Assembly (NCBI GenBank): GCA_003158115.1
Contig: PMGM01000012.1
Span: 6,815 to 19,425 of the forward strand
DNA length: 12,611 nt
Direction of reading: 5' to 3'
From: Methanobacterium sp.
Lineage (GTDB): Archaea > Methanobacteriota > Methanobacteria > Methanobacteriales > Methanobacteriaceae
Shown: positions 1-7,824 of the stretch, one piece after another
Position numbering within the stretch: position 1 is the stretch's first letter
Layout of the letters: the number at the start of each line of letters is the position of its first letter
Notes under the pieces: generated by a model
The model's database searches: none
Seen by the model: only the letters and a program-made list of their open reading frames with translations
Told to the model about the DNA's origin: nothing
Translations under genes and position numbers: made by a program

Positions 1-1367
1 CTAAGAGTACAGATTTAGAATTTAATTCTCCTTTTGAATTATTTAAAAATTTATACTCCAACTACTCCAGCACCTTCCTATTAGAATCAATGGAAAGTGA
101 CAGTGGACTTGCAAGATTCTCAGTTTTAGGATTTAAACCCTCAGCAATTCTAAGAGCAAAGGACAACATCCTTGAAATAGAAACTGATGGACAAAAACAG
201 GAAATTGAGGTTAAAAATCCATTCGACGAGATCAGAAAACTAACCTCCCAGGCAAATGGGAAAAAAGGATTCAGGGGAGGTCTAGTCGGATATGTTTCAT
301 ACGAAGCAGCAAAACACTTCCAACCCATTGATCTGTTACCCGGTGAAAAACCAGACTTTGAATTTGGACTGTTTCTTGATGGGATAATATTTGACAGAAT
401 CCAAAATAAATGTGAATACGTCACGCTAGGAGAGAACAGACTCGAAGAAATAGAAGAAATAGCAAGGGAAACACACGAGATTGAAGGCATAGAATACACG
501 GAAAAAAATAGGCACTTCACAAAACAGGAATTTGAGGCCATGGTTATTGAGGTCAAAGAACGGATTAAAGCAGGTGAAGTTTTCCAAGATGTTATTTCAA
601 ACGCCAAAGAATATGAATTAAAGGGAAACAAGCTGTCATTCTATGAAAGCCTTAGAAAGATAAATCCCTCACCCTACATGTACCATATTAAAATCGGTGA
701 ACGTGAAATAATAGGTTCAAGCCCAGAAATGCTTGTGAGGGTTGAAAACAGGATGGTTGAAACTTTTCCAATAGCAGGAACAAGGAAAAGAGGTAAAACA
801 CCATTTGAAGATAAAAAGCTCGAAAAAGAACTTTTAGAGGATGAAAAGGAAAGAGCAGAACATTTAATGCTTGTTGACCTTGCAAGAAACGACGTAGGAA
901 AGATCAGTGAATTTGGAACGGTAACAGTTCCAGAGTACATGGATGTGAAAAAGTTTTCACATGTACAGCACATTGTATCACGTGTACAGGGACGACTTCA
1001 AAGTAATAAAACAGCTGTAGATGCATTTGAATCAATGTTTCCGGCTGGAACACTCAGCGGTGCACCTAAGATAAGGGCAATGGAAATTATAGACGAACTT
1101 GAAAACAAACCAAGGGGACCCTACGCAGGTGCGGTGGGTTATTTCTCACTCAATGGAAATGCAGATTTTGCTATCACCATACGAACAATGGTATGCGATG
1201 GAAACCATGCTAAAATACAGGCAGGAGCAGGCATAGTACACGATTCCATACCTGAAGAAGAATATTATGAGAGTGAAAATAAGGCTGGAGCCCTTCTTAG
1301 CGCACTTAACAATGCAAATAAAAACATGTTCAAACGAGCAGAAACAAGTGCTGGTGATTATAGATGA
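1..1367 (+). CDS. trpE: Anthranilate synthase component I (5'-truncated by window edge)
   Basis: TrpE is the chorismate-binding subunit that, with TrpG, converts chorismate and glutamine-derived ammonia to anthranilate, the first committed step of tryptophan synthesis. The frame is open from the first full codon (base 3). The ATG at 90 is internal, because the codons just before it encode the conserved LLES motif (bases 78-89), which in this family forms part of the tryptophan feedback site. The real start is therefore left of the window, and 454 codons are visible. Family motifs seen: AGEVFQ near base 570, the TrpE signature PIAGTRKRG (768-794), LVDLARND (870-893), MFPAGTLSGAPK near base 1040, and a C-terminal QAGAGIV block. 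The LLES serine and PIAGTR favour TrpE over PabB, as does the following trp gene set. The stop overlaps the trpG start by 4 bases (ATGA). The promoter is not in the window. Confidence 0.97.
   Translation, partial: KSTDLEFNSPFELFKNLYSNYSSTFLLESMESDSGLARFSVLGFKPSAILRAKDNILEIETDGQKQEIEVKNPFDEIRKLTSQANGKKGFRGGLVGYVSYEAAKHFQPIDLLPGEKPDFEFGLFLDGIIFDRIQNKCEYVTLGENRLEEIEEIARETHEIEGIEYTEKNRHFTKQEFEAMVIEVKERIKAGEVFQDVISNAKEYELKGNKLSFYESLRKINPSPYMYHIKIGEREIIGSSPEMLVRVENRMVETFPIAGTRKRGKTPFEDKKLEKELLEDEKERAEHLMLVDLARNDVGKISEFGTVTVPEYMDVKKFSHVQHIVSRVQGRLQSNKTAVDAFESMFPAGTLSGAPKIRAMEIIDELENKPRGPYAGAVGYFSLNGNADFAITIRTMVCDGNHAKIQAGAGIVHDSIPEEEYYESENKAGALLSALNNANKNMFKRAETSAGDYR
1353..1358 (+). promoter_or_regulatory. 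Shine-Dalgarno site of trpG inside the trpE 3' end
   Basis: GGTGAT lies five bases before the trpG ATG and matches the anti-Shine-Dalgarno end of methanogen 16S rRNA (AUCACCUCC). It lies within the last codons of trpE, so trpG can be initiated independently as well as by coupling through the ATGA overlap. It confirms the ATG at 1364. Confidence 0.7.
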
Positions 1368-1939
1368 TACTAATAATCGACAACTACGATTCATTTACCT
1401 ACAACCTCTATCAAATGGTTGGAGAGATTTATCCCCATATAGAAGTTAAAAGAAACAATGAAATAACAGTTGACCAGATCAGAGAACTAAACCCCATGGG
1501 TATAATAATATCACCAGGACCTGGAAGTCCAGATAAAAACAGAGATTTCGGGGTATCTATGCAGGTCATAAAGGAATTAGGATCTGAAATACCAATACTT
1601 GGAGTATGTCTAGGACATCAAGGCATATTTCTTGCATATGGTGGTGAAATAAGTCGTAACGAACCAGTACACGGTAAACAGAGCAGCATATATCATACAG
1701 AAAAAGGAATTTTCCATGGCATTCCCAATCCATTAACAGCTGCAAGATATCATTCACTGTTCTGTGTGGATAAAACCACACCAGATTGTATTGAAATAAC
1801 AGCAAGAACCAATAATGGCATGATAATGGGAATAAAACATAAAGATAAACCTATATATGGACTGCAATTCCATCCAGAATCAATTGGTACTTCTCAAGGT
1901 ATTAAATTATTAGAAAACTTTGTGGAGATAAGCCAATGA
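1364..1939 (+). CDS. trpG: Anthranilate synthase component II, glutamine amidotransferase subunit
   Basis: TrpG is the class I glutamine amidotransferase subunit that hydrolyses glutamine and passes ammonia to TrpE. The 191-residue length is normal for an unfused TrpG. It opens with the typical MILIIDNYDSFTYNL. The oxyanion-loop stretch SPGPGSP is at residues 50-56, the nucleophile elbow GVCLGHQ puts the catalytic cysteine at Cys82, and LQFHPES supplies His170 and Glu172 to complete the triad. TrpG can also serve PabB in folate-making organisms, but the position directly after trpE and before trpC supports the tryptophan role. It overlaps trpE upstream and trpC downstream by ATGA, a spacing typical of translational coupling and fixed subunit stoichiometry. 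No anomalies seen. Confidence 0.98.
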   Translation: MILIIDNYDSFTYNLYQMVGEIYPHIEVKRNNEITVDQIRELNPMGIIISPGPGSPDKNRDFGVSMQVIKELGSEIPILGVCLGHQGIFLAYGGEISRNEPVHGKQSSIYHTEKGIFHGIPNPLTAARYHSLFCVDKTTPDCIEITARTNNGMIMGIKHKDKPIYGLQFHPESIGTSQGIKLLENFVEISQ

Positions 1940-2784
1940 AAGTTCTAGAAAACAGGGTCCAGTTATCCGACATAATAAAACATCGAAGAAAGGATCTCCA
2001 GAAGGAAAAGGAATTAAAACCAATAAACATTCTTAAAGATGAAATAGAATCATCTAAAAACGAATCAAAAGATGCAAATATAAACAGTATCAGCTTTAAA
2101 AAAGCACTGGATCAGGGAGACGATGTGGCAGTTATCTATGAATACAAACCTGCCTCACCTTCAATGGGTGATATTTCAAATATAAAGATAGAAGATGCAA
2201 TTAAAGCCTTTGAGCAATCGGGTGCATCTGCCATATCTATACTCACAGAGGAAAGATATTTCAAGGGAAGTTTGGAAAACCTAAGATCAGCCCACAACCT
2301 AACAAATATTCCAATAATTAGAAAGGACTTTATAGTAAACGAATATCAGATATACCAAGCAAAAAATGCAGGTGCAGGTGCAGTTTTATTAATGAATGGT
2401 ATCTACCCGGACCTTGAAAATGGAATTTCCATATGCAATGAGCTGGAAATATACCCGCTGGTTGAATGTAGAAACAGGGATGATATAACCCGGGCATTAA
2501 ATGCAGGTGCAAAAATTTTAGGCATAAACAATAGAAACTTAAAAAACTTTGAAGTAGACCTTAAAACAACAGAAAAACTTGCAAGATACGTACCACCAGA
2601 AATACTGTTAGTATCTGAAAGTGGTGTCAGATCAAAGGACGATGCACTACAACTATCAAAGTATGGTGTTGATGCACTGCTTATAGGAACATCTATCATG
2701 GGCTCAGATGGATATAATGGAATGTTAAAAACAGCAACCAACATAATCAATGCTGTTAAGGGTGAAAGGATAGTAAGAATATGA
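1936..2784 (+). CDS. trpC: Indole-3-glycerol-phosphate synthase
   Basis: TrpC closes the indole ring, converting carboxyphenylamino-deoxyribulose phosphate to indole-3-glycerol phosphate with loss of CO2 and water. This is a single-domain (beta/alpha)8 enzyme, not fused to TrpF. The residues known from the Sulfolobus enzyme can be placed: Glu69 and Lys71 in EYKPASPS, Lys130 in IRKDF, Glu177 in LVECRNR, Asn198 and Arg200 in GINNRNL, and Glu228-Ser229 in VSESG. The phosphate-binding stretch LLIGTSIM is near the C-terminus. At 282 residues it is slightly longer than the usual 250-270; the extra length is mainly a charged, asparagine- and serine-rich stretch around residues 33-52, before the first strand. 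A GGAG Shine-Dalgarno core (1924-1927) precedes the ATG. It shares ATGA overlaps with trpG and trpF. Confidence 0.97.
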   Translation: MKVLENRVQLSDIIKHRRKDLQKEKELKPINILKDEIESSKNESKDANINSISFKKALDQGDDVAVIYEYKPASPSMGDISNIKIEDAIKAFEQSGASAISILTEERYFKGSLENLRSAHNLTNIPIIRKDFIVNEYQIYQAKNAGAGAVLLMNGIYPDLENGISICNELEIYPLVECRNRDDITRALNAGAKILGINNRNLKNFEVDLKTTEKLARYVPPEILLVSESGVRSKDDALQLSKYGVDALLIGTSIMGSDGYNGMLKTATNIINAVKGERIVRI

Positions 2785-3491
2785 AAGTTAAAATCTGTGG
2801 AATCACCAGATCCCAGGATGTTTCCAAATGCGAAGGATCAGGAGCTAACCTTATAGGATTTATAAATATCAAAAGATCCAAGAGGTATGTGAAGCTCAAG
2901 GAGATCATTGAATTAGTATCAGAACTTAAAACAAGAGATAGAGCTGTTTTAGTTTTAGAACCTGAAAATCCTGAAGAAGTAGTCATGAAAATGAAAAAAA
3001 CAGGTATTAGAAATGTTCAGCTTCATTCATTAACATCTAGTCAAATAAAATATCTTAAATGGATAGAAAATTTTCATAGAACACCAGTGGAACCTAATAT
3101 GAAAATTATCCGGGCTGTGGGAATATCAGAAGACTCAGTTAAATCACAGGGAAATAAAATAGAGTTTTCACAGGAAAAAGTGATGGAAATAGAAGAGTTT
3201 GCAAAAACATGCGATGCTCTACTCTTTGATTACCAAGTAAAGGGTAGAAGTGGTGGAACAGGTAAACAAATACCAATCAATATTGCATTAGAATCTGTTA
3301 GAATTGCTAAAGATGCAAATCATAATCTGGAAATATTCCTAGCTGGTGGAATTGACTCTGAAAGAATTAGAAATAAGAGGACAATACTTGAAAGAGTAAT
3401 AGACTATGTGGATGTTAACTCGGGTGTTGAAGATTCGCCTGGAATAAAAAATCCTGAACGTGTAGAAGAACTAATGAATATAAATGCCTAA
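2781..3491 (+). CDS. trpF: Phosphoribosylanthranilate isomerase
   Basis: TrpF carries out the Amadori rearrangement of N-(5'-phosphoribosyl)anthranilate to the ribulose form used by TrpC. The N-terminal VKICGITR gives the catalytic cysteine Cys6. The general acid is Asp150 in LLFD. The phosphate-binding motifs are GRSGGTGK (155-162), FLAGGID (186-192) and VDVNSGVED. The protein is divergent: it has FINIKRSKRY where FYxxSPRY is usual, and VQLHS where VQLHG is usual. At 236 residues it is longer than the typical 200-215. The additional residues lie mainly around 95-135, between the VQLH strand and the acid strand. The active-site residues are intact, so it should be functional. It overlaps trpC by ATGA but is followed by a gap before trpB, the first break in the coupled series. 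Confidence 0.95.
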   Translation: MKVKICGITRSQDVSKCEGSGANLIGFINIKRSKRYVKLKEIIELVSELKTRDRAVLVLEPENPEEVVMKMKKTGIRNVQLHSLTSSQIKYLKWIENFHRTPVEPNMKIIRAVGISEDSVKSQGNKIEFSQEKVMEIEEFAKTCDALLFDYQVKGRSGGTGKQIPINIALESVRIAKDANHNLEIFLAGGIDSERIRNKRTILERVIDYVDVNSGVEDSPGIKNPERVEELMNINA

Positions 3492-3561
3492 AAAATTGGC
3501 TGTTTACAAGTATGTAACAAGATTTGGATTTAGATTTATTTAGGGGGATGTGATTTGTAAG
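3492..3561 (+). other. trpF-trpB spacer, the longest gap in the operon
   Basis: This is a 70-base AT-rich spacer. It contains three adjacent GATTTR hexamers (3521-3538) and a short TTAC/GTAA inverted repeat (3504-3507 with 3514-3517), and it ends in the trpB ribosome-binding site. No convincing BRE/TATA pair is present at a spacing that would place a start site before trpB, so an internal promoter is possible but not shown. Confidence 0.3.
3545..3554 (+). promoter_or_regulatory. Shine-Dalgarno site that decides the trpB start
   Basis: GGGATGTGAT matches the archaeal consensus AGGAGGTGAT at 8 of 10 positions and ends seven bases before ATG 3562. The alternative in-frame GTG at 3550 lies inside this site and has only a G-run almost touching it, so initiation at 3562 is better supported. 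Confidence 0.6.
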
Positions 3562-4743
3562 ATGATAACCAATGGAAAGTTTGGTAAATACGGTGGAATA
3601 TTTGTTCCAGAACTAATTATACCTGCCCTGGAAGAGCTTGAAGAAGCATTTTTAAGGTATAAAGATGATGAAAAGTTCGTTGAAGAACTTGAATTTTATT
3701 TACGTGAATTTGCAGGAAGACCAACCTCGTTGTACCATGCAAAAAATCTATCAAAGAAATTTGGTTGTAAAGTATATCTTAAAAGAGAGGACATGCTCCA
3801 TACAGGAGCTCATAAAATAAATAACACACTTGGACAGGGTCTTTTAGCAAAATATATGGGTAAAACCCGTTTAATAGCAGAGACTGGTGCTGGGCAACAT
3901 GGAATTGCAACAGCGGTTGTAGGTGCAATGCTTTCAATACCAACAGAAGTTTATATGGGCAGTGAAGATGTGGAAAGACAGAAACTTAATGTCTTTCGGA
4001 TGGAATTATCCGGTAGTAATGTAATACCCGTTGAAACAGGTTCAAAAACACTTAAAGATGCAATTAACGAGGCATTTCGTGATTGGATTTCAAACGTTGA
4101 GAACACTCATTACTTGATAGGTTCAACTATGGGCCCACATCCATACCCAACAATGGTGAAACATTTCCAGAGTGTAATTGGCAAAGAAGCAAAAGAAAAG
4201 ATACTTCAAAAAGAAGAAGAACTACCTGATGCAGTTATAGCATGTGTTGGTGGTGGAAGTAATGCCATGGGGATCTTTTCAGGTTTTGTTGATGACACTG
4301 CAGTTGATCTCATAGGAGTTGAAGGTGGTGGTGAAGGTGTTGAAACTAAAAGAACAGGTGCAACACTGTGCAAGGGAACCGAAGGAATATTACACGGTTC
4401 ACTATCATTTGTACTCCAAGATAATGATGGCCAGATATCAGAAGCCCATTCAGTATCGGCTGGACTTGACTATCCTGGTGTAGGACCGGAACATGCATAC
4501 CTTAAGGTAACTGGACGTGTAAATTATGTTGCAGTAACCAATAAGGAAGCTTTAAGGGGATTTGAATTATTATCCAAATATGAAGGTATAATTCCAGCAC
4601 TTGAAAGTTCCCATGCAGTTGCCTACGCGGAAAAATATGCTAATATTGAAGGAAACAAGGGAAAAACTATAATAATCAATCTTTCAGGAAGGGGAGATAA
4701 GGACATGTTCCTGGTTGCAAAGGAAATGAGGGTTGACGTATGA
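3562..4743 (+). CDS. trpB: Tryptophan synthase beta subunit (TrpB1 type)
   Basis: TrpB is the PLP enzyme that condenses indole, channelled from TrpA, with serine to give tryptophan. From ATG 3562 it has 393 residues, normal for the TrpA-partnered TrpB1 class. HTGAHKINN gives the PLP lysine Lys85, AETGAGQHG gives the catalytic glutamate Glu107, GGGSNAMG binds the cofactor phosphate, and the C-terminal SGRGDKDM is typical. These numbers match Escherichia coli Lys87 and Glu109 to within two residues. A longer form starting at GTG 3550 would add four residues (VICK), but that codon lies inside the best Shine-Dalgarno sequence. The stop overlaps trpA by ATGA, as expected for two subunits of one complex. 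It is not the longer TrpB2 type. Confidence 0.97.
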   Translation: MITNGKFGKYGGIFVPELIIPALEELEEAFLRYKDDEKFVEELEFYLREFAGRPTSLYHAKNLSKKFGCKVYLKREDMLHTGAHKINNTLGQGLLAKYMGKTRLIAETGAGQHGIATAVVGAMLSIPTEVYMGSEDVERQKLNVFRMELSGSNVIPVETGSKTLKDAINEAFRDWISNVENTHYLIGSTMGPHPYPTMVKHFQSVIGKEAKEKILQKEEELPDAVIACVGGGSNAMGIFSGFVDDTAVDLIGVEGGGEGVETKRTGATLCKGTEGILHGSLSFVLQDNDGQISEAHSVSAGLDYPGVGPEHAYLKVTGRVNYVAVTNKEALRGFELLSKYEGIIPALESSHAVAYAEKYANIEGNKGKTIIINLSGRGDKDMFLVAKEMRVDV

Positions 4744-5594
4744 AACCATTCAAAAATGATTCGAACAATCCTAATCAAATACAGAGCTATCAAGAAATGT
4801 TCCAAGAAGTTAAAAATAAGGGTGAAGGTGCTTTCATACCCTTTACAGTTGCAGGCGACCCTGACTTTGAAACATCCATTGAAATAGTACGTCAGTACGT
4901 TGACAACGGTGCAGATGCACTTGAAATAGGATTTCCTTTCAGTGATCCAGTTGCAGACGGGCCAAGTGTACAGGCAGCAGATATAAGATCACTCAATTCT
5001 GGAATGACAACAGATAAGTGCTTTGAATTCATCAGTAGAATCAGAGAATTTACCTCTATACCTATAGGCATACTTGTCTATTACAATCTCATCTACAAGA
5101 TGGGCTTGGATGAATTTTATAATAAAGCCAAAAATGCAGGTATAAATGGAATATTAGCTGCAGATTTGCCACCTGAAGAAGCTGGTGATGCTGTTAATAT
5201 GGCCAGTCAATATGATCTTGGCCAGATATTCATGGTTGCCCAAACAACCACAAATGAAAGGATATCTGAAATAGTTAAGATGTGCACAGGATTTTTATAT
5301 GTAGTGGCTGTTATGGGTATTACAGGTGCAAGGTCAGATATTAAAAAAAGTACTGTGGACCTTATAAAACGTGTTAAAAGTCATAGTGATCTTCCAATAG
5401 CTGTTGGATTTGGGATTTCAAAGCCTGAACATGTTAAGGATGTTATACAATCAGGGTCAGATGGAGCTATTGTTGCCAGTGCCATAATTAATATTATCAC
5501 ACAAAATCTTGATGATTTGGATAATGCCAAGCAAGAAATTGGAAGCTTCTGTAAAGAACTCAAGGGATCTACTAAAAATAAAATAGATGGATAA
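4740..5594 (+). CDS. trpA: Tryptophan synthase alpha subunit
   Basis: TrpA cleaves indole-3-glycerol phosphate to indole and glyceraldehyde 3-phosphate and passes indole through a tunnel to TrpB. Catalytic Glu62 lies in [10 protein letters not shown] and Asp73 in ADGPSVQ, equivalent to E. coli Glu49 and Asp60. AADLPPEEA and the mobile-loop sequence MGITGAR follow, then the phosphate-binding VGFGIS. The protein has 284 residues, with an N-terminal polar extension of about 12 residues (rich in Asn and Gln) before the usual beginning. The ATGA overlap with trpB and a GAGGGTTGA ribosome-binding site just upstream support the start at 4740. ATG 4797 would give a shorter protein that loses part of the first helix. 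All key residues are present. Confidence 0.97.
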   Translation: MKPFKNDSNNPNQIQSYQEMFQEVKNKGEGAFIPFTVAGDPDFETSIEIVRQYVDNGADALEIGFPFSDPVADGPSVQAADIRSLNSGMTTDKCFEFISRIREFTSIPIGILVYYNLIYKMGLDEFYNKAKNAGINGILAADLPPEEAGDAVNMASQYDLGQIFMVAQTTTNERISEIVKMCTGFLYVVAVMGITGARSDIKKSTVDLIKRVKSHSDLPIAVGFGISKPEHVKDVIQSGSDGAIVASAIINIITQNLDDLDNAKQEIGSFCKELKGSTKNKIDG

Positions 5595-5633
5595 AACTTT
5601 TCTAATTAATAAAGAAATGGAAAGTGGAATATC

Positions 5634-6716
5634 ATGATTTATGAAGGTTTAACCAAGGTCGTTTCAAAAGTTGATTTAAGCGAAGATGAAGCTTATAATT
5701 GTATGATTGAGATGGTCAATGGTACGGCTAGTGAATTTCAAAGTGCAGCCTTTTTAACAGCTCTAGCAGTCAAGGGTGAATCCGCGGAAGAGATCACAGG
5801 TTTTGTAAAGGCAATGCGCAGTGTGTGTATTGAGATTAAAACAGATCTTAGGGATCCTTTGGTAGATACATGTGGAACTGGTGGTGATAAGTTTAAAACA
5901 TTTAATGTCAGCACAACATCTGCAATAATAGCATCATCATCTGGTGTTGCAGTTGCAAAACATGGTAACAGGAGTATAACCAGTAAATGTGGTGGAGCTG
6001 ATATTCTGGAAGCATTAGGTGTTAATATAAACTGTAATGCTAATGGCGTTATTACATGTCTTGAAAAAACTGGTATGGCATTCATGTTTGCTCCTAACTT
6101 TCACCCGGCCATGAAGAGGATGATGCCAATAAGAAAGAAACTTGGTATAAGAACGGTTTTCAATATTTTAGGTCCATTAACATCACCAGCAAATGCTGAA
6201 ATTCAACTTTTAGGGGTATTTGAACCAGAATATGTTGATTTAATTGCAGAGGTTCTTAAAAATCTTGGTGTTAAACGTGCTATGGTTGTACATGGCTATG
6301 ATGAAGATGATAATCCTGCAATGGACGAAATTTCAACCATTGGAAAAACCAGGATTGCCTACCTTGAAAATGGTATCATAACAATTGAAGAAGTTTATCC
6401 CGAAGACTTTGGGGTTGAAAGATCGGATCCAAAATATATTAAATCCCCTGAAACTATTGAAGATAATCTTAAAGTTGTTAAAGCCGTATTAGAAGGTAAA
6501 AATAGCTCAAATGAAGAGGATGCACGACTTAATCTGTGTTTAGTTAACACGGCTGCAATTTTATTTATAGCTGGAAAAGCTGATAGTCTGAAAGATGGGG
6601 TGATAATTGCAAAAAATTCTGTTAAATCAGGATCTGCAATGAAAAAATTATTGGAACTTGTTGATATCAGTAACTCTACAGGATTTTCAGAACCCGAACC
6701 ATTACCATTCAAATAA
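5634..6716 (+). CDS. trpD: Anthranilate phosphoribosyltransferase
   Basis: TrpD transfers phosphoribose from PRPP to anthranilate, the second step of the pathway, although the gene is last in the operon. It is a separate 360-residue protein, not fused to TrpG. The PRPP-binding DTCGTGGD is at residues 78-85, NVSTTSA at 91-97 and KHGNRS at 109-114. The anthranilate-site RTVFNILGPLTSPA is around 173-186, and the metal-binding Asp231-Glu232 are in MDEIS. Between VVHG and MDEIS there is a loop of about eight acidic residues (YDEDDNPA), where many TrpD proteins have three or four. It starts 39 bases after trpA, with only a weak purine-rich stretch (GGAAAGTGGA) as ribosome-binding site, so it is not directly coupled. 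It is the last gene of the operon, followed by an AT-rich terminator zone. Confidence 0.97.
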   Translation: MIYEGLTKVVSKVDLSEDEAYNCMIEMVNGTASEFQSAAFLTALAVKGESAEEITGFVKAMRSVCIEIKTDLRDPLVDTCGTGGDKFKTFNVSTTSAIIASSSGVAVAKHGNRSITSKCGGADILEALGVNINCNANGVITCLEKTGMAFMFAPNFHPAMKRMMPIRKKLGIRTVFNILGPLTSPANAEIQLLGVFEPEYVDLIAEVLKNLGVKRAMVVHGYDEDDNPAMDEISTIGKTRIAYLENGIITIEEVYPEDFGVERSDPKYIKSPETIEDNLKVVKAVLEGKNSSNEEDARLNLCLVNTAAILFIAGKADSLKDGVIIAKNSVKSGSAMKKLLELVDISNSTGFSEPEPLPFK

Positions 6717-6733
6717 ATCGTATACAATATATC

Positions 6734-6760
6734 CAGATTCTAAAATATTATTAAAATCTG
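6734..6760 (+). terminator. Hairpin just after trpD
   Basis: CAGATT (6734-6739) pairs with AATCTG (6755-6760). After one mismatch, three further pairs extend the stem over an AT-only loop. It begins 17 bases after the trpD stop, and T5 runs follow at 6788-6792 and 6821-6825. Archaeal termination depends mainly on T-runs, so the hairpin may instead protect the mRNA 3' end. Confidence 0.3.
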
Positions 6761-6913
6761 TAAAATAAATAATTAATATACATTTGATTTTTAAATCGGA
6801 ATATATAGTTATTAGGATTGTTTTTAAAAAAATAAAGGAAATAAGGTAAAAAAAATGAGGTAATTAATTGTTTTACCTATCTACCAAAATATACTAATTG
6901 CTCCAATCAACTA

Positions 6914-6921
6914 TTTTTTTT
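6914..6921 (+). terminator. T8 run, probable trp operon terminator
   Basis: Eight consecutive T on the + strand about 200 bases after the trpD stop; it is the longest T-run downstream of the operon. Oligo-T tracts are the main intrinsic terminators of archaeal RNA polymerase. The earlier T5 runs may end part of the transcription. Confidence 0.4.
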
Positions 6922-7000
6922 CTCAAGTATAAATTTTTTGAAATTGTTCACATATTAATATTTCAGAATAAATTATGAAATAATTGGAGTATATCTATCA

Positions 7001-7006
7001 AAAAAT
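7001..7006 (-). terminator. T6 run downstream of tRNA-Ile
   Basis: Six A on the + strand (T6 on the minus strand) lie 22 bases after the tRNA 3' end, in the loop of a short ATCTA/TAGAT inverted repeat (6994-7011). This is a typical position for a tRNA terminator in archaea. Confidence 0.5.
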
Positions 7007-7025
7007 AGATCTGAAAATATAAGTA

Positions 7026-7100
<75 letters not shown>

Positions 7101-7186
7101 CTTCATATAAAAAAGGGGTTTTTGTACTATCCAATAAACAATAGTTCAAAAGAATGTGCGGGTAGATTCAAAGTTTAAACTTCATC

Positions 7187-7202
7187 ATATATATATCCTT
7201 TT
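7187..7202 (-). promoter_or_regulatory. Possible promoter (BRE/TATA) for tRNA-Ile
   Basis: On the minus strand a purine-rich AAAAGG is followed by ten alternating bases ATATATATAT, an arrangement like an archaeal BRE plus TATA box. A start about 25 bases downstream (near 7162-7168) would give a leader of roughly 65 bases before the tRNA. A second AT-rich box (TTTTTTATATG) lies only a few bases before the mature 5' end, too close to serve unless the leader is absent. Confidence 0.35.
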
Positions 7203-7265
7203 CTCTAAATTTTAGTTTTCAAGGATAGACGAACCATTTCATTGAATTTATTATTAATAATCTAC

Positions 7266-7823
7266 TCATGAACTTAAGATATGCTTGAGTTCATCTAGAC
7301 ATTTCTCGAAATCATTATTATCAATCAAACTTAAATAAGAGCCATAGATAACTGAACAAGCCATCATTGACATTCTCAACATTTCCATATGTTCCTTGAC
7401 ATTTTTTAAGTCTTCAAGGACACGTATACGGGATTTATCATGATATCGTTGTATGATAATGTTTTCGTAGGATGCCTCAACAATTATTATCCGATCCGGG
7501 ATGATGATTTCAATTGGTAGTGAAATAATATAACCAATTTCTGACTTGTCAACACCGTGCAGATCAAGAAGTATCTTATTTGAAAACTTTTTCATTTCAT
7601 TTACTTTGTTTGCAGCAGACTGCCATATGGATTGCTGAACTTCAATATCCAGTTTGAACAATTCATCTTGGTTTGAAGCCAGACCATTATACATGGCAAC
7701 TTCGAGCATTAACTCTCCGTAATTCACATATTTATATCCAAGGGCCCCCGCTGCACTTTTACAAAGTGAAGTCTTACCAACTCCAGGAACACCAACAAGG
7801 GCTGTGATGTTCCAATCAGCCAT
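7266..7823 (-). CDS. Archaeal adenylate kinase-like P-loop nucleotide kinase
   Basis: A predicted cytoplasmic small P-loop kinase resembling archaeal-type adenylate kinases (AdkA), which interconvert AMP, ADP and ATP. From ATG 7823 it has 185 residues, near the family's 190 or so. The Walker A loop GVPGVGKTS is at residues 11-19, where AdkA proteins often have GVPGVGGTT. VNYGELMLEVA (33-43), LLDLHG (85-90), the GY-x-x-x-LP segment (97-103), IIIVEAS (112-118) and the arginine-bearing lid QRYHDKSRIR (125-134) follow the AdkA plan. The ATG at 7823 places the P-loop at the usual distance and sits one base after the stop of the upstream gene; ATG 7853 would overlap that gene and add ten residues. 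Classical AdkA usually lies near secY in ribosomal-protein clusters, so this may be a second, divergent kinase with another substrate. Confidence 0.75.
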   Translation of the reverse strand: MADWNITALVGVPGVGKTSLCKSAAGALGYKYVNYGELMLEVAMYNGLASNQDELFKLDIEVQQSIWQSAANKVNEMKKFSNKILLDLHGVDKSEIGYIISLPIEIIIPDRIIIVEASYENIIIQRYHDKSRIRVLEDLKNVKEHMEMLRMSMMACSVIYGSYLSLIDNNDFEKCLDELKHILSS

Positions 7824-7824
7824 C

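Noticed and set aside
62..631. A 189-codon open frame on the minus strand opposite trpE.
   Set aside because: It is a shadow of trpE: serine- and phenylalanine-rich with no domain, while the opposite strand is an unmistakable conserved gene. Similar antisense frames opposite the other genes were dropped for the same reason.
962..988. Two TGTACA sites 21 bases apart inside trpE, identical to the TRP box bound by TrpY in Methanothermobacter.
   Set aside because: Both arise from coding: the Val-Gln codons GTA CAG are preceded by codons ending in T. They lie deep in the gene, and single TGTACA copies also occur at 4967, 6287 and 8181, as expected by chance. The real operator should be upstream of trpE.
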